From the NCBI GenBank assembly GCA_016708025.1, contig JADJGQ010000002.1:992001-1056000 (forward strand): a stretch of 64,000 nucleotides of DNA, read 5' to 3'. The number at the start of each line of letters is the position of its first letter. The first letter of the stretch is position 1. A program made the position numbers and the translations under genes. The notes beneath the pieces are model-generated. The model did no database searches and was not told the origin of the DNA. It saw only the letters and a program-made list of their open reading frames with translations. This DNA is from a bacterium (GTDB taxonomy: Bacteria > Zixibacteria > MSB-5A5 > GN15 > FEB-12). This document shows, one piece after another, positions 9,600-18,315 of this stretch.

Positions 9600-9634
9600 C
9601 CGCCCGGTTTTGGGATGCGCGTGTGACCGGGCGG
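9600..9634. other. Hairpin between the hydratase and a secreted-protein gene
   Basis: A 9-bp stem (CCGCCCGGT 9600-9608 / ACCGGGCGG 9626-9634) lies 37 bases past the stop of the minus-strand gene at 9672. No T-run follows, so termination is possible but not shown. Confidence 0.35.
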
Positions 9635-9671
9635 CTCACTTTCATGAAGGAGGGATGGTGCGACCGATCGG

Positions 9672-10247
9672 TTATTCCTCGAGGAATGAGAGGATCGTTT
9701 TGTCGTCGACCCACTGAACTTTGCCGGCGACCACGCGGCTCCGCTGAACCTTGAACTTAACATCGGAGTTGCGGAAGACCGAACCGAGGATCGCCTGACT
9801 GACTCGTCCGGACTCGTGGAGTTCGACACGATTGCCGGGGATCAGCCCTGCCTGGGTGATCTCGGCCCAGGCGAGAATGCCTGTACCACTGCCGGTATAT
9901 TCGTACGTCCAGACGCGGACTGCCTGCCCGCAGGACTCAACACAGAGCCGGTTGGGATGATCGTAGAACGAATCATAGAAGCTGAGCGAACCGGTGGAAT
10001 CGCGCAGATAGATGGCGAAGTAAAGTCCGTTATCGTTGGCTTTAGCGATATCTTCGGAGATCAAGAGATCTTCGCGACCATCGAGATTAAAGTCACCGGA
10101 AACGCGCCACCGATCGATCGGTACGCCGTTACCATCGAGCTGCGGCATCATAAGTGAATCTTCGACCGATACACCCGCCAGAGCCGGAACAGCTAGTGTC
10201 ACCAGAATCAATCCAGTGACGCAGATCGCTACGCAGAAGTTCTTCAT
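9672..10247 (-). CDS. Exported hypothetical protein with an FG-GAP-like segment
   Basis: A 191-residue protein with a clear signal peptide (MKNFCVAICVTGLILVTLAVPALA) cut before GVSVEDSLMM. The mature part includes VSGDFNLDGREDLLISEDIAKANDNGLYFAIYLRD, resembling a single FG-GAP/VCBS blade in which Asp/Asn residues can bind calcium, but it is too short for a full propeller. Two cysteines in LCVESCGQAV could form a disulfide. The ATG at 10247 is chosen because GGAG lies six bases upstream; the frame is open further upstream without a binding site. Function is unknown; it is probably periplasmic or extracellular. Confidence 0.7.
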   Translation of the reverse strand: MKNFCVAICVTGLILVTLAVPALAGVSVEDSLMMPQLDGNGVPIDRWRVSGDFNLDGREDLLISEDIAKANDNGLYFAIYLRDSTGSLSFYDSFYDHPNRLCVESCGQAVRVWTYEYTGSGTGILAWAEITQAGLIPGNRVELHESGRVSQAILGSVFRNSDVKFKVQRSRVVAGKVQWVDDKTILSFLEE

Positions 10248-10742
10248 ATACTCTCCTTCGAAGTCAGATGACTCCCTTGTGTGCGAATACATTTCTGGTG
10301 CGAAATGAAAGCAGAAACTCAGAGCGGATAGCTTTGCGGAATGGCGCGATTCGATTCCCCGTCCTGCGTACCGCATCCTCTCTCACCTCGTCAATCTATC
10401 GGCAGTAACGGAATGAGCAAGCTAATAATTGCATAAATTGTCTATGATTTGCGCATGCTGATAAAGAGGCAATTTCGGCGACAGTATTTGTGAGAAGGAG
10501 GATTATTTTCGAGCAGGAAGAGTTAATTCTCGGAATTCACGTTTGGTGGGGAATTGATTCCTTACCACTTCACTATTAGGATTGATTATGGAAAGTTTCA
10601 GTTTGCACCAACCGACAAATAGCGGATGATATAAGAGTGAATTTGATCGTCCCGTGTTGATGATCTCCGGAGGCAAATCGAAAACGGGCCAGTTCTCTTA
10701 GAGTACTGACCCGTGTGCCAACACTTTTCAATGGATGCGAGG
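10248..10742. other. Intergenic region between two minus-strand secreted-protein genes
   Basis: AT-richer stretch holding the terminator of the lipoprotein gene (10681-10713) and presumably the promoter for the gene at 9672-10247. No other feature is convincing. Confidence 0.4.
10681..10713 (-). terminator. Rho-independent terminator of the stalk lipoprotein gene
   Basis: Read on the minus strand: CGGGTCAGT (10713-10705) pairs with ACTGGCCCG (10693-10685), 9 bp with one G-U pair and an 11-base loop, followed by TTTT. It lies 30 bases past the stop at 10743. Confidence 0.75.
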
Positions 10743-11453
10743 TTACTGCAGTGAGCGAACCTCGGTCTTGCGCGTGATCTTGCTGACGCCGCCAATATGG
10801 CCGGCGACCGCGGTGGGCGGGTCGGACATCTGCCAGTTGTCAGGATCGGCCGGATCACCCGAGCGATAAGTCATGCGCCAGTATACTTCGAGCGGGTAAT
10901 AGCCAGACCAGTCCGGCGCCCAGTAATCTACATAGCTGTATATGTCCCAGGTGGTGGAGGAAACCTGGTTGACCTCCATCTCGTTTGGAGTCTGGTATAA
11001 ATTCCAGCCGCCATCAAGGCCGAGCTCGCCCAGGATAAATTCGTAGATCAACGGATCGGTCTGTGCCTCCATTGCCGCGATCGCGGTGATGACATTGGGC
11101 AAACATTGATTGCGGGTGATGGTATCATGCACCACAACCGTGTCCCAGTTGATCTGGACAGTCCGAACGGTATCATGCACAACACTGGTGATCCGGACGG
11201 TGTCATGAACAGTGACGGTACGGATGATGGTGTCGATATCGGTGATGCGGATAGTGTCAACCCGGTTAATGATCATGGTGTCGCCGATATTCACGGTGTC
11301 AATGAGCGTGATGGTATCGGGCGGGGATTCGACATACTTGGTTTCGTAGATATACTCCTTGGAGTTGACGATCCGCTCCTTGTCGCAGCCGGCGATCCAA
11401 AGAAGCGAAGCGATCAGGAGCAGGCAGGTACCGATGAGGATACGTCGAGTCAT
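10743..11453 (-). CDS. Lipoprotein with a repetitive Asp-Thr beta stalk
   Basis: A 236-residue protein with a lipoprotein signal (MTRRILIGTCLLLIASLLWIAGC, lipobox WIAGC). After the acylated Cys comes about 75 residues with a regular pattern of DT-hydrophobic steps: DTITLIDTVNIGDTMIINRV, DTIRITDIDTIIRTV, HDTVRITSVVHDTVRTV, WDTVVVHDTI. Alternating Thr/Val/Ile and Asp suggest an extended beta or triple-stranded stalk that lifts the rest off the membrane. The C-terminal part (PLIYEFILGELGLDGGWNLYQ..., WDIYSYVDYWAPDWSGYYPLEVYWRM) is a folded domain I do not recognise. The ATG at 11453 has AGGAGA upstream. A terminator follows. No neighbour suggests a role. Confidence 0.75.
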   Translation of the reverse strand: MTRRILIGTCLLLIASLLWIAGCDKERIVNSKEYIYETKYVESPPDTITLIDTVNIGDTMIINRVDTIRITDIDTIIRTVTVHDTVRITSVVHDTVRTVQINWDTVVVHDTITRNQCLPNVITAIAAMEAQTDPLIYEFILGELGLDGGWNLYQTPNEMEVNQVSSTTWDIYSYVDYWAPDWSGYYPLEVYWRMTYRSGDPADPDNWQMSDPPTAVAGHIGGVSKITRKTEVRSLQ

Positions 11454-11708
11454 GACATTCTCCTGGGTATGGGACGACCGTTCATTATAGGAGGGGGTAG
11501 TGCAAGCGGCAGGCCAAGTGGCGGAGAATCGACGACGAACGACTAAGGTATTACTTGTCAATAAGATACGACAATTCACTGGAGTCAGCAGTATGCTGGT
11601 TTATTCCGCAGGATGAGCAGACGGTTGCATCAGGCGACTGCATTGCCCGAGGGAGCACCGTCTGGCAAACAGGTTTTCCAGGATAATCGAGGACTAAAAA
11701 ACTCGCCG

Positions 11709-12173
11709 TTAGCGAGCCTGGAGTATCCGTTTGAGCACCGCGATCTGTCCGGCATGGTAGAGATTATGCCAGAGCAGTCCATTGACCATGGTGGCAACGG
11801 TGTACGGTTTGCCGGTAACCGGGCGATTCCAGGCGCGGGACGGGATCGCTTTCAGGCGTGCCTAGAGTTTCCGTTGGGTAGCTTCGTACTGGCGGATCGC
11901 CGCTTTCCAGTTTTGTTCGGTTGAATCCGGGGGAGATGGGAAGTCGCCATCGGGAGGCTCACCGACCGACTGGCCATCGAGGCGAAGCAGCACCACCTGC
12001 ATCCATCCCTGCATATGCAGCATCAGCTCCCAGATGGAATGGGCACCATCAATTTTAGCGGCGGCCATCGCGGGGGTAATTTCCGAGAGAATAAGTTTAA
12101 GGGATGGACCATGCCACGGGCGGCCGGAGTGGATGGTGGTGAAATCGTGGGCGAGAAGTTCTCGATCATACAT
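11709..12173 (-). pseudogene. DinB/YfiT-like protein interrupted by one in-frame amber codon
   Basis: The frame starts at ATG 12171-12173 behind AAGAGGTG and reads MYDRELLAHDFTTIHSGRPW, LSEITPAMAAAKI, HSIWELMLHMQGWMQVVLLRLDG, a DinB four-helix bundle. It meets TAG (11862-11864) after ATQRKL. The same frame then continues without a shift through ARLKAIPSRAWNRPVTGKPY and ends VNGLLWHNLYHAGQIAVLKR, the conserved last helix with the HxxYHxGQ metal site, stopping at TAA 11709-11711. Full length would be 154 residues, normal for the family (a metal-dependent bundle used in thiol transfer or damage response). A single TAG is the only defect visible, so this is either a recent nonsense mutation, a base error or amber readthrough. 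Confidence 0.75.
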
Positions 12174-12528
12174 TCGGGCACCTCTTGTTTGTGGTCGAAA
12201 AAAAATAATCAGATCATTCGTATCAGACAAATCACATTTGGTGAGTAAGTGATGAGGGTAACAGTGCGAATGCATGCAGAGTATGGGATGGTGTACTCAA
12301 GAGTGTGGTAATACTAACGAGAGCAGAGCAAGTGAGTTACTCCTTCGTTCAAAATGGTTAACATGGATTTAGTTTTGTCGACAGATGTACTGCAATTCAC
12401 AAGCCGGGGAATATCGGCGAACGGAAGCGGCGTGAGGTAGGCTTGGTCAGAGGAAAGAAGAGTTGCAAAGATGGACTAAATGGTTACATTTAAGCAACTC
12501 CACACTACTCCAATGGAAGAAGGATGCA
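12174..12528. other. Divergent intergenic region
   Basis: Lies between the DinB-like gene (minus) and the multiheme cytochrome (plus). It presumably holds both promoters. I see no hairpin, repeat or coding frame that I trust. Confidence 0.4.
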
Positions 12529-13878
12529 ATGAAACTGATCGCGCGCACACTATTCATCCTGATGATCTCCGCTTCTGCTTTCTCCCAGGAGACGATCGTC
12601 ATTGGCTGGAACGATCTCGGCATGCATTGCAGCAACAAGGATTTCACCAATGTAGTGGTTTTGCCTCCCTTCAATAATGTTCGAGCGCAGGTGATCCAGG
12701 TTGGAGACAGCACTCACCTGCCGGTGATCATGACCACCGGGTTTCGCATTCTGTATGAGATCCCCGGAAATACGTTTTCAGTCGGCAAAACGAACTTCTG
12801 GGATTTTGAGGATCAGATATTCGGCGTGAATCTCCCTCCGGATGTGGGATTAACGGGCAACCGGCTGAGCGGAGAGATGGTGATGCAAGCGGACCACTTT
12901 GATGTGACCGGTGTGCCGATCACGCCATACTCTGATGCCGATCTGCTCCACGAAGATCCGTTTCAACTGGGATTACTGCGCGTGTTTGACGGATCGAACA
13001 ATCTGATCGCTACCACTCAGCCGGTGGTACCAGTGTCAAACGAGATCAATTGCGTAAGTTCCGGATGTCACTCCAGTGAACAGGATATCCTGAATCGGCA
13101 CGAAGATGAGGGAGGATTCGATCCGAACAACACGCCGATACTCTGCGCGAGCTGTCATTCCTCCAATGCATTGGGGACTCCCGGCCATCCCGGAGTGCCG
13201 TCTTTGTCCGAAGCGATCCATAAAAAGCATGGTGAGGAGACCAATGACTGCTACAAATGTCATCCTGGCCCCAATACCCAGTGCCTTCGCGATGTCATGA
13301 AGACAGAACATGGGTTCACCTGTCAGACGTGCCACGGTAGTGTGACCGAGGTTGGCGAGAGTATCTCTGCCGGTCGTGAGCCATGGCTGGAAGAACCGCG
13401 CTGCGGAGCCTCGAACTGTCATGGATCGACCTATTCCGAGGAACCGGGTAAGCTGTATAGGGAATCACGGGGGCATGGTGGGCTGTTTTGCAGTGCCTGT
13501 CATGGTGAGCCACATGCAATCGTGCCTAGCGGCAATGCTCGCGATAACGTGCAGAATATCGCCTTACAGGGATACGCTGGAACACTGAACAAGTGCGCCG
13601 TCTGTCACGGTGTCACACCAACTGGTGCCGGGCCGCACGGGATCTCGGGAACCGGATGCTGTATTGGCACGCGCGGCAACGTTAACGTGATCGGCTCGAT
13701 CGACCTGTCGGATCTTTCGTTGTTGATCGCTTATCTGGTGACCACACCACGCCCGACATTGCCCTGTCCGGATGCAGCGAACTTGAACGCGACTGGTTCG
13801 ATCGACCTGTCCGATCTGTCACTGCTCATTGTATATCTGACGACTACGCCACGCCCGACTCTGCCGGCCTGTCCGTGA
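12529..13878 (+). CDS. Multiheme c-type cytochrome with dockerin-like C-terminus
   Basis: Exported 449-residue protein. The ATG at 12529 has GAAGGA upstream and gives a signal peptide (MKLIARTLFILMISASAFSQ). The N-terminal ~165 residues (ETIVIGWNDLGMHCSNKDFT...) form a beta-rich domain. The heme region then shows five canonical sites (CASCH, CYKCH, CQTCH, CSACH, CAVCH) and two wider CX4CH sites (CVSSGCH, CGASNCH), so up to seven haems. The last ~75 residues, from CCIGTRGNVN, hold two DLSDLSLLI repeats shared with three other proteins in this window. It is probably a periplasmic or surface electron carrier. No reductase partner is adjacent, although nrfH lies 10 kb away. The donor and acceptor are unknown. 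Confidence 0.85.
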   Translation: MKLIARTLFILMISASAFSQETIVIGWNDLGMHCSNKDFTNVVVLPPFNNVRAQVIQVGDSTHLPVIMTTGFRILYEIPGNTFSVGKTNFWDFEDQIFGVNLPPDVGLTGNRLSGEMVMQADHFDVTGVPITPYSDADLLHEDPFQLGLLRVFDGSNNLIATTQPVVPVSNEINCVSSGCHSSEQDILNRHEDEGGFDPNNTPILCASCHSSNALGTPGHPGVPSLSEAIHKKHGEETNDCYKCHPGPNTQCLRDVMKTEHGFTCQTCHGSVTEVGESISAGREPWLEEPRCGASNCHGSTYSEEPGKLYRESRGHGGLFCSACHGEPHAIVPSGNARDNVQNIALQGYAGTLNKCAVCHGVTPTGAGPHGISGTGCCIGTRGNVNVIGSIDLSDLSLLIAYLVTTPRPTLPCPDAANLNATGSIDLSDLSLLIVYLTTTPRPTLPACP

Positions 13879-13914
13879 GTTGCGTCTGGCGATGCGAGAT
13901 GTTAGATTCGGTCT

Positions 13915-14448
13915 ATGCGATATGTAGCGTTTTTGCGGGCCATCAATGTCGGTGGACAGACCGCCACCAAAGGGGAGTTGATCTCGGTCTTTGAGTCACT
14001 GGGATTCGAAGAGATCGAGACCTTTCTGGCCAGCGGCAATGTGATCTTCACGACCGGCCGGACAGCTCCGGCGACGCTGGAGAAGAGAATCGCCGCCGCG
14101 CTTGAGCAATCGCTCGGATTTGCCGTGGCGACATTTCTCCGGACTGGCGATGAAGTTTTGTCGGTGGTGAAGTATCGGCCATTCCCGGAGAAGATGCTGG
14201 CGGAAGCACCCACCCTTAACATTGGATTCACCGCACAACCATTCAGCCAGAAAGATGCGGAAGCAGTCGATCGTTTCCGCAGCGAGATCGACCAGTTTCA
14301 TCTGCATGGGCGTGAAGTCTACTGGCTCTGCGACAAGCGTCAGAGCGAATCGAAATTTAATGGCGGGAAGCTGGAACGGGCGCTTGGTCGGGCAGTCACG
14401 TTTCGGTCGATCAGCAGCTTGACCAAATTGGCAGAGAAGCACTTTTAG
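13915..14448 (+). CDS. DUF1697 family protein
   Basis: A 177-residue cytoplasmic protein that matches the DUF1697 pattern from the first residues: MRYVAFLRAINVGGQTATKG, then LISVFESLGFEEIETFLASGNVIF and a charged C-terminal half ending RSISSLTKLAEKHF. The family is widespread and has no established biochemical role. It lies 37 bases after the cytochrome gene on the same strand; the ribosome binding site is weak, so co-transcription is possible but unproven. Confidence 0.88.
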   Translation: MRYVAFLRAINVGGQTATKGELISVFESLGFEEIETFLASGNVIFTTGRTAPATLEKRIAAALEQSLGFAVATFLRTGDEVLSVVKYRPFPEKMLAEAPTLNIGFTAQPFSQKDAEAVDRFRSEIDQFHLHGREVYWLCDKRQSESKFNGGKLERALGRAVTFRSISSLTKLAEKHF

Positions 14449-14566
14449 TCATTTAATCCCCCGCGGCGCAACCTATTGCTGTTGTCCCGTTTACGACTGC
14501 TTTTTCGGTCCCTTTATCGCCAATCGGTGATAAAGAAAGAGGACTTATCGGTCGATAATCATAAAC

Positions 14567-15565
14567 ATGCAGACAAGGGTGGAGCAATCACAACCGAGGA
14601 ATATATCCTCTGGTTATATCCCTATCTATACCCATACGCTGACGGTCGATTGTGTACTGGAGTTTGACCTGTACGTATTTGACGGTCGGGACATGGTCCT
14701 CTTTCGGTCATCCAAACTCCCGCTGACAGAGGCACATCGAAGTGAGATGCTTCGGCGAAATTTGAGCCGGCTCTACGTGTCCGAGGCACAGCGATCGGAA
14801 TACCAAAAGCATTTGCGGGAGCATATCAGCCAGATAGTCGTGGATCCGTCGCTGGATGATTTCACCAAAACCACGATCCTGTATGACAGCGCCAGAGAAT
14901 TGGTAAAGGATGTATTTGCTGACCCGACCAAAGGTGCGATGATCCGTGAGAGTCAGGAATTTGTTCAGACAACTGTTCAGTATGTCCTGGAAGGGAAAAA
15001 CGCCTTTCACAATCTGCTCAAGGTGATGTCGTTTGATTATACGGTGTTCAGCCATTCAGTAAATGTCTGCGCTTTTTCGCTCGCGCTGGGGAATGCGTCG
15101 GGAATCGAGAAAACCAGCGACTTGGTGGCGCTGGCCACCGGCGCATTGTTGCACGATGTCGGCAAGGCTCGCGTGCCGGAAGAGATACTCCATAAGCCAG
15201 GTCCGCTGAGTCAGGCGGAATGGCAGACCATTCGCCAACACCCCGAGTGGGGCGTGGAGTTGATGACGACGACTGACCTTATTCCGCGGGAGGCGTATAT
15301 CCCTATCGCCCAGCACCACGAACGTCAAGACGGGTCAGGATATCCAAATCGACTGGGTGGGGACGGCATTCACCTGTATGGAAAGGTTGTAGCGATCGCG
15401 GATTCCTTTGATGCGATGACCACCAACCGGGTTTATCGTCAGGCCGAAGGGTCTTTCCGGACGCTTGAAATGATGGCGCATTCCGGCGAAGAATTCGACC
15501 GATCGTTGCTTCGGCAATTCATTCAATTGCTTGGCCCGTCACGGACCGAGCTACTCGGATCCTAG
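14567..15565 (+). CDS. HD-GYP domain protein (putative cyclic-di-GMP phosphodiesterase)
   Basis: A 332-residue protein. The C-terminal half (from ~residue 150) is an HD-GYP domain: HSVNVCAFSLAL, the metal-binding LLHDVGKARVPEEILHK, HPEWGVELM, HHERQDGSGYPNRL with the GYP signature, and VAIADSFDAMTTNRVYR. HD, HH and GYP residues all appear intact, so degradation of c-di-GMP (or a related dinucleotide) is expected. The N-terminal ~140 residues (TLTVDCVLEFDLYVFDGRDM, LPLTEAHRSEMLRRNLSRLYV) look like the regulatory domain common in such two-domain proteins. No REC domain or membrane helix is present. The start is uncertain because no strong binding site precedes 14567. Confidence 0.87.
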   Translation: MQTRVEQSQPRNISSGYIPIYTHTLTVDCVLEFDLYVFDGRDMVLFRSSKLPLTEAHRSEMLRRNLSRLYVSEAQRSEYQKHLREHISQIVVDPSLDDFTKTTILYDSARELVKDVFADPTKGAMIRESQEFVQTTVQYVLEGKNAFHNLLKVMSFDYTVFSHSVNVCAFSLALGNASGIEKTSDLVALATGALLHDVGKARVPEEILHKPGPLSQAEWQTIRQHPEWGVELMTTTDLIPREAYIPIAQHHERQDGSGYPNRLGGDGIHLYGKVVAIADSFDAMTTNRVYRQAEGSFRTLEMMAHSGEEFDRSLLRQFIQLLGPSRTELLGS

Positions 15566-15596
15566 CACTTCCCTGCACCTTCCAGAGTCACATTCT

Positions 15597-15693
15597 GCGC
15601 GCAGACTCCTCAGATGAAAACTGAGGCTTGCGTCGTGGATTTGAGCAATCTATTTTAGGCCATTGATTCTCTGCGCAGACGGATCGTCTGCGG
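15597..15693. other. Two hairpins in the leader of the membrane-protein gene
   Basis: CCTCAG / CTGAGG with a 7-base loop lies near 15608-15626, and a perfect 8-bp stem CGCAGACG (15674-15681) / CGTCTGCG (15685-15692) with a 3-base loop lies 30 bases before the next gene. A GCGCAGAC word occurs at both. Neither has a T-run. This could be a regulatory leader; no known riboswitch fold is recognised. Confidence 0.25.
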
Positions 15694-15724
15694 CAATCAA
15701 CCGTTCACTCGAGGAGGAAGAGTC

Positions 15725-16288
15725 ATGGGATTCCTGGCTTCATTGTGGCTGCCGATACTGCTGTCCGCCGTGGCGGTATTTGTGGTGAGCTCGATCATTC
15801 ATATGGTCCTCAACTATCACAAGTCCGATTTCAAGAAACTCCCCAACGAAGATGGGATCATGGAGGCATTGCGGAAATTCAGCATTCCGCCGGGCGACTA
15901 CCATATGCCGTACTGCAGCAGTTCAAAGGATATGAAAGACCCGGCGTTCACCGAAAAGCTGAACAAGGGGCCGGTGGGGCTGATGACGATCTTGCCGAGC
16001 GGACAATTCAGCATGGGGAAAAGCCTGGTGCTCTGGTTCGTTTTCTGCCTGATCGTCTCTCTGTTTGCAGCTTATATCGGTGATCGAGCAGTTGGCCCGG
16101 GCGGAAACTACCTCCAGGTCTTCCGCTTTGTCGGATGTTCCGCCTTTATGGGATACGCGTTCGCCCAGATGCAGAACTCTATCTGGTACGGGAGAAGGTG
16201 GGGAACTACCCTGCTGGTGATGTTTGACGGATTGATCTTTGCGCTGGTAACAGCGGGGATATTCGGGTGGCTCTGGCCGAAGATGTAA
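15725..16288 (+). CDS. Inner-membrane hypothetical protein
   Basis: A 187-residue membrane protein with a strong ribosome binding site (GAGGAGGAAG) before the ATG. There is an N-terminal helix (ASLWLPILLSAVAVFVVSSIIHMVL), then a soluble segment of about 70 residues (HKSDFKKLPNEDGIMEALRK, GDYHMPYCSSSKDMKDPAF), and then two or three helices (LVLWFVFCLIVSLFAAYIG, YLQVFRFVGCSAFMGYAF, TTLLVMFDGLIFALVTAGIF). I remember similar proteins as conserved hypotheticals but know of no function. It is a single-gene unit ended by a clear terminator. Confidence 0.75.
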   Translation: MGFLASLWLPILLSAVAVFVVSSIIHMVLNYHKSDFKKLPNEDGIMEALRKFSIPPGDYHMPYCSSSKDMKDPAFTEKLNKGPVGLMTILPSGQFSMGKSLVLWFVFCLIVSLFAAYIGDRAVGPGGNYLQVFRFVGCSAFMGYAFAQMQNSIWYGRRWGTTLLVMFDGLIFALVTAGIFGWLWPKM

Positions 16289-16330
16289 TGCGGATGCAAT
16301 TGTGATCTGAAAAGAGTTGACCTCAATAAG

Positions 16331-16356
16331 GAAGCCTCGGTGTAAGCCGAGGCTTC
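16331..16356. terminator. Rho-independent terminator, probably bidirectional
   Basis: A 10-bp perfect stem GAAGCCTCGG (16331-16340) / CCGAGGCTTC (16347-16356) has a 6-base loop. T-rich TTCGTT lies on the right and an A-rich stretch on the left. It serves the gene ending at 16288 and possibly the convergent gene ending at 16425. Confidence 0.8.
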
Positions 16357-16424
16357 TTCGTTAGTCGGGGAGCCGAAGACGGACACGTGGCCAGACCTCT
16401 TATTTTTGGTTTGGGGACAAGCGT

Positions 16425-18125
16425 CTAGTTGGCAATCAATTTTTCTAGTCTCTCCAGGCGGGCCTTCAGTTCCGCGTTTTCTGACTTAATTAGATTGAGA
16501 TCCTTGGTCCGTTTCTCCAACTCTTTGACTGCGATCAGCAGAATGCCGTCAATATCCTGGGAGTTGATGGTGGTCTCAGTACCAATCGTGCCGACGCCAT
16601 CATGTCCAAATCGCTCATAGAACTCCTGGGCCACCGGACCATAGTGACGAAACTGCTCCGGGTCGTGTCCTTTGTAATTCCAACTGGCGATGGGAAGATC
16701 AGCGAGCTTGTTGAGGACGGTTGTGCCGTTAATTGGCAAGAAATTCTCTTTGGCGGAGCTGTCGGAGACGACCGTGAGTCCGACCTGGCACTCGAGCACA
16801 GTGACCGAAAAATTACCGAGGCGGATCTTGTTGCTGGCGTTTACTATCGCACCATTGCCAATGGCGGTGGCATTGTTGAGGCCACTTGTCGACACATTTG
16901 CGCCATATCCTATTGCGGTATTGAATGATCCTGTTGAATTGGTTGAGAGCGCGACAAAGCCAACCCCCGTATTATTGTTTCCGCTCCCATTGCCTGAGAG
17001 CGCAGATCTTCCAAGCCCCGTATTACCGTTTCCGTTAGAGTTGAGACCGAGCGCGTTAACCCCGGCCGCAGTGTTGTCTCCTCCACTTTGATTTCGGTAG
17101 AGAGCTTCTTGACCAATTGCTGTATTTTCGGCACCATCTGTATTTGCGCTCAGGGCCGACCTGCCGTGAGCAGTATTTCGAGAACCCGTTGTATTGTGGT
17201 CAAGGGCAAAGGTACCAGTAGCGGAATTCTCAAAACCCGAACTGTTTGCGTAGAGAGCTTTGTAGCCAAATGCAGTATTCTGGTAGCCGTCATCATTCGA
17301 GAACATAGCAAGACTTCCGCCGGCGGAATTATGGTAGCCCGTGCCGTTGGAGAACATTGCATTTGCGCCGATCGCAGTGTTGTCGGTGCCGGTTCCATTA
17401 GAGAAGAGTGAGAGGCCACCAAGTGCTGTATTATTCGTACCTGTGCTATTAAGCAGCAACGCGCTGGATCCAACAGCGGTGTTGACTGAGCCGGTGGTAT
17501 TGGTCAGCATGGCGCTAGAGCCAATGGCCACGTTTGACATACCAGTAGTATTTGCGCGTAGGGCACTATGCCCGTCGGCCGTGTTGAAATTGCCGGTCAT
17601 GCTGAGGTTGCCCGATCTCAATCCAAGAAATGTATTCGCTACACCGTAGTTGTGGAGAAAAAGCGTATCTCCCTTGTAAATGTTTCCTGTCGCGGCTGAT
17701 GATATATCTAGGAGGATATTCCCGCTAATGCTCCCACCGGTCGAACCGTCGACAGTACTCACGCGATATGCGTAGGGCATAGTAACGAGTCGTGTACGCG
17801 GGGTGAGCTCGGGGTCAACACCGACTCTTACACCCAAATACCGATTGCTCGAATTGAAAACCGTGTCAGTTACTGGGTTGACTGTGCCCAAAAGGACAGC
17901 AAAAAGTCCGCCGGAGGTTGTCACTGATTGCGTCTCAGTCCACTTACTGGTGCCACCGGAGGCGGCGTCGTAAATGGTGAAGACGACAGAGTAGCTGCCA
18001 TCGGGAACGGCGGATCCACCGGAAGTAGTGAGACGTCCCTGGAAATTGAGAGCCGTTGGTGTAGCAGCCTCAGTCGACATTGTCGTTGCCAGAATGAGGA
18101 TCAGCAATGGGGTAACGAAGCGCAT
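16425..18125 (-). CDS. Fibre-like exported protein: YadA-head repeats plus Peptidase_S74 chaperone
   Basis: A 566-residue exported protein. The signal peptide is MRFVTPLLILILATTMSTEAA, from the ATG at 18125 with AGGGG upstream. An N-terminal beta domain follows (LNFQGRLTTSGGSAVPDGSYSVVFTIYD...VTMPYAYRV), widespread in such proteins. About 13 repeats of 17 residues with N-T-A-x-G...AL..N..G are next, the left-handed roll of trimeric adhesin heads. The C-terminus is a Peptidase_S74 intramolecular chaperone: SDSSAKENFLPI, LNKLADLPIASWNYK, HYGPVAQEFYERFG, INSQDIDGILLIAVKELEKR, and a terminal coiled coil. S74 domains normally trimerise a fibre and then cleave themselves off. No phage or autotransporter genes are adjacent, so this is probably a cell-surface or matrix fibre. 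Base composition is lower in GC than its neighbours. Confidence 0.87.
   Translation of the reverse strand: MRFVTPLLILILATTMSTEAATPTALNFQGRLTTSGGSAVPDGSYSVVFTIYDAASGGTSKWTETQSVTTSGGLFAVLLGTVNPVTDTVFNSSNRYLGVRVGVDPELTPRTRLVTMPYAYRVSTVDGSTGGSISGNILLDISSAATGNIYKGDTLFLHNYGVANTFLGLRSGNLSMTGNFNTADGHSALRANTTGMSNVAIGSSAMLTNTTGSVNTAVGSSALLLNSTGTNNTALGGLSLFSNGTGTDNTAIGANAMFSNGTGYHNSAGGSLAMFSNDDGYQNTAFGYKALYANSSGFENSATGTFALDHNTTGSRNTAHGRSALSANTDGAENTAIGQEALYRNQSGGDNTAAGVNALGLNSNGNGNTGLGRSALSGNGSGNNNTGVGFVALSTNSTGSFNTAIGYGANVSTSGLNNATAIGNGAIVNASNKIRLGNFSVTVLECQVGLTVVSDSSAKENFLPINGTTVLNKLADLPIASWNYKGHDPEQFRHYGPVAQEFYERFGHDGVGTIGTETTINSQDIDGILLIAVKELEKRTKDLNLIKSENAELKARLERLEKLIAN
16860..17595. repeat. Degenerate 51-bp tandem repeats (YadA-head units)
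   Basis: About 13 tandem units of 51 bp inside the fibre gene encode the 17-residue NTAxGxxAL..N..G motif. DNA copies are diverged but share GTATT/GTGTT-type words at the N-T codons. Copy number could vary by recombination. Confidence 0.7.
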
Positions 18126-18315
18126 GATCAAGCCCCTTGAGATAATGGGTGGTCTGTCAGTTCAGTGATAAATGGATTGCGTGTACCTATGATAGAGAAA
18201 TATAGGGATGAATGCTAAAAATCAAAGAGGGAAAATATCATGAACAGCCCAACAACCGGGGAATAACCAAGAGACTGGCAGGAGAAGTGCCGGTAACTAT
18301 GTTAGGCTAGTTCGG

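Noticed and set aside
16860..17595. Regularly spaced repeats that could suggest a CRISPR array
   Set aside because: The repeats are in frame, diverged, lack unique spacers, and encode YadA-head units; no cas genes are present.
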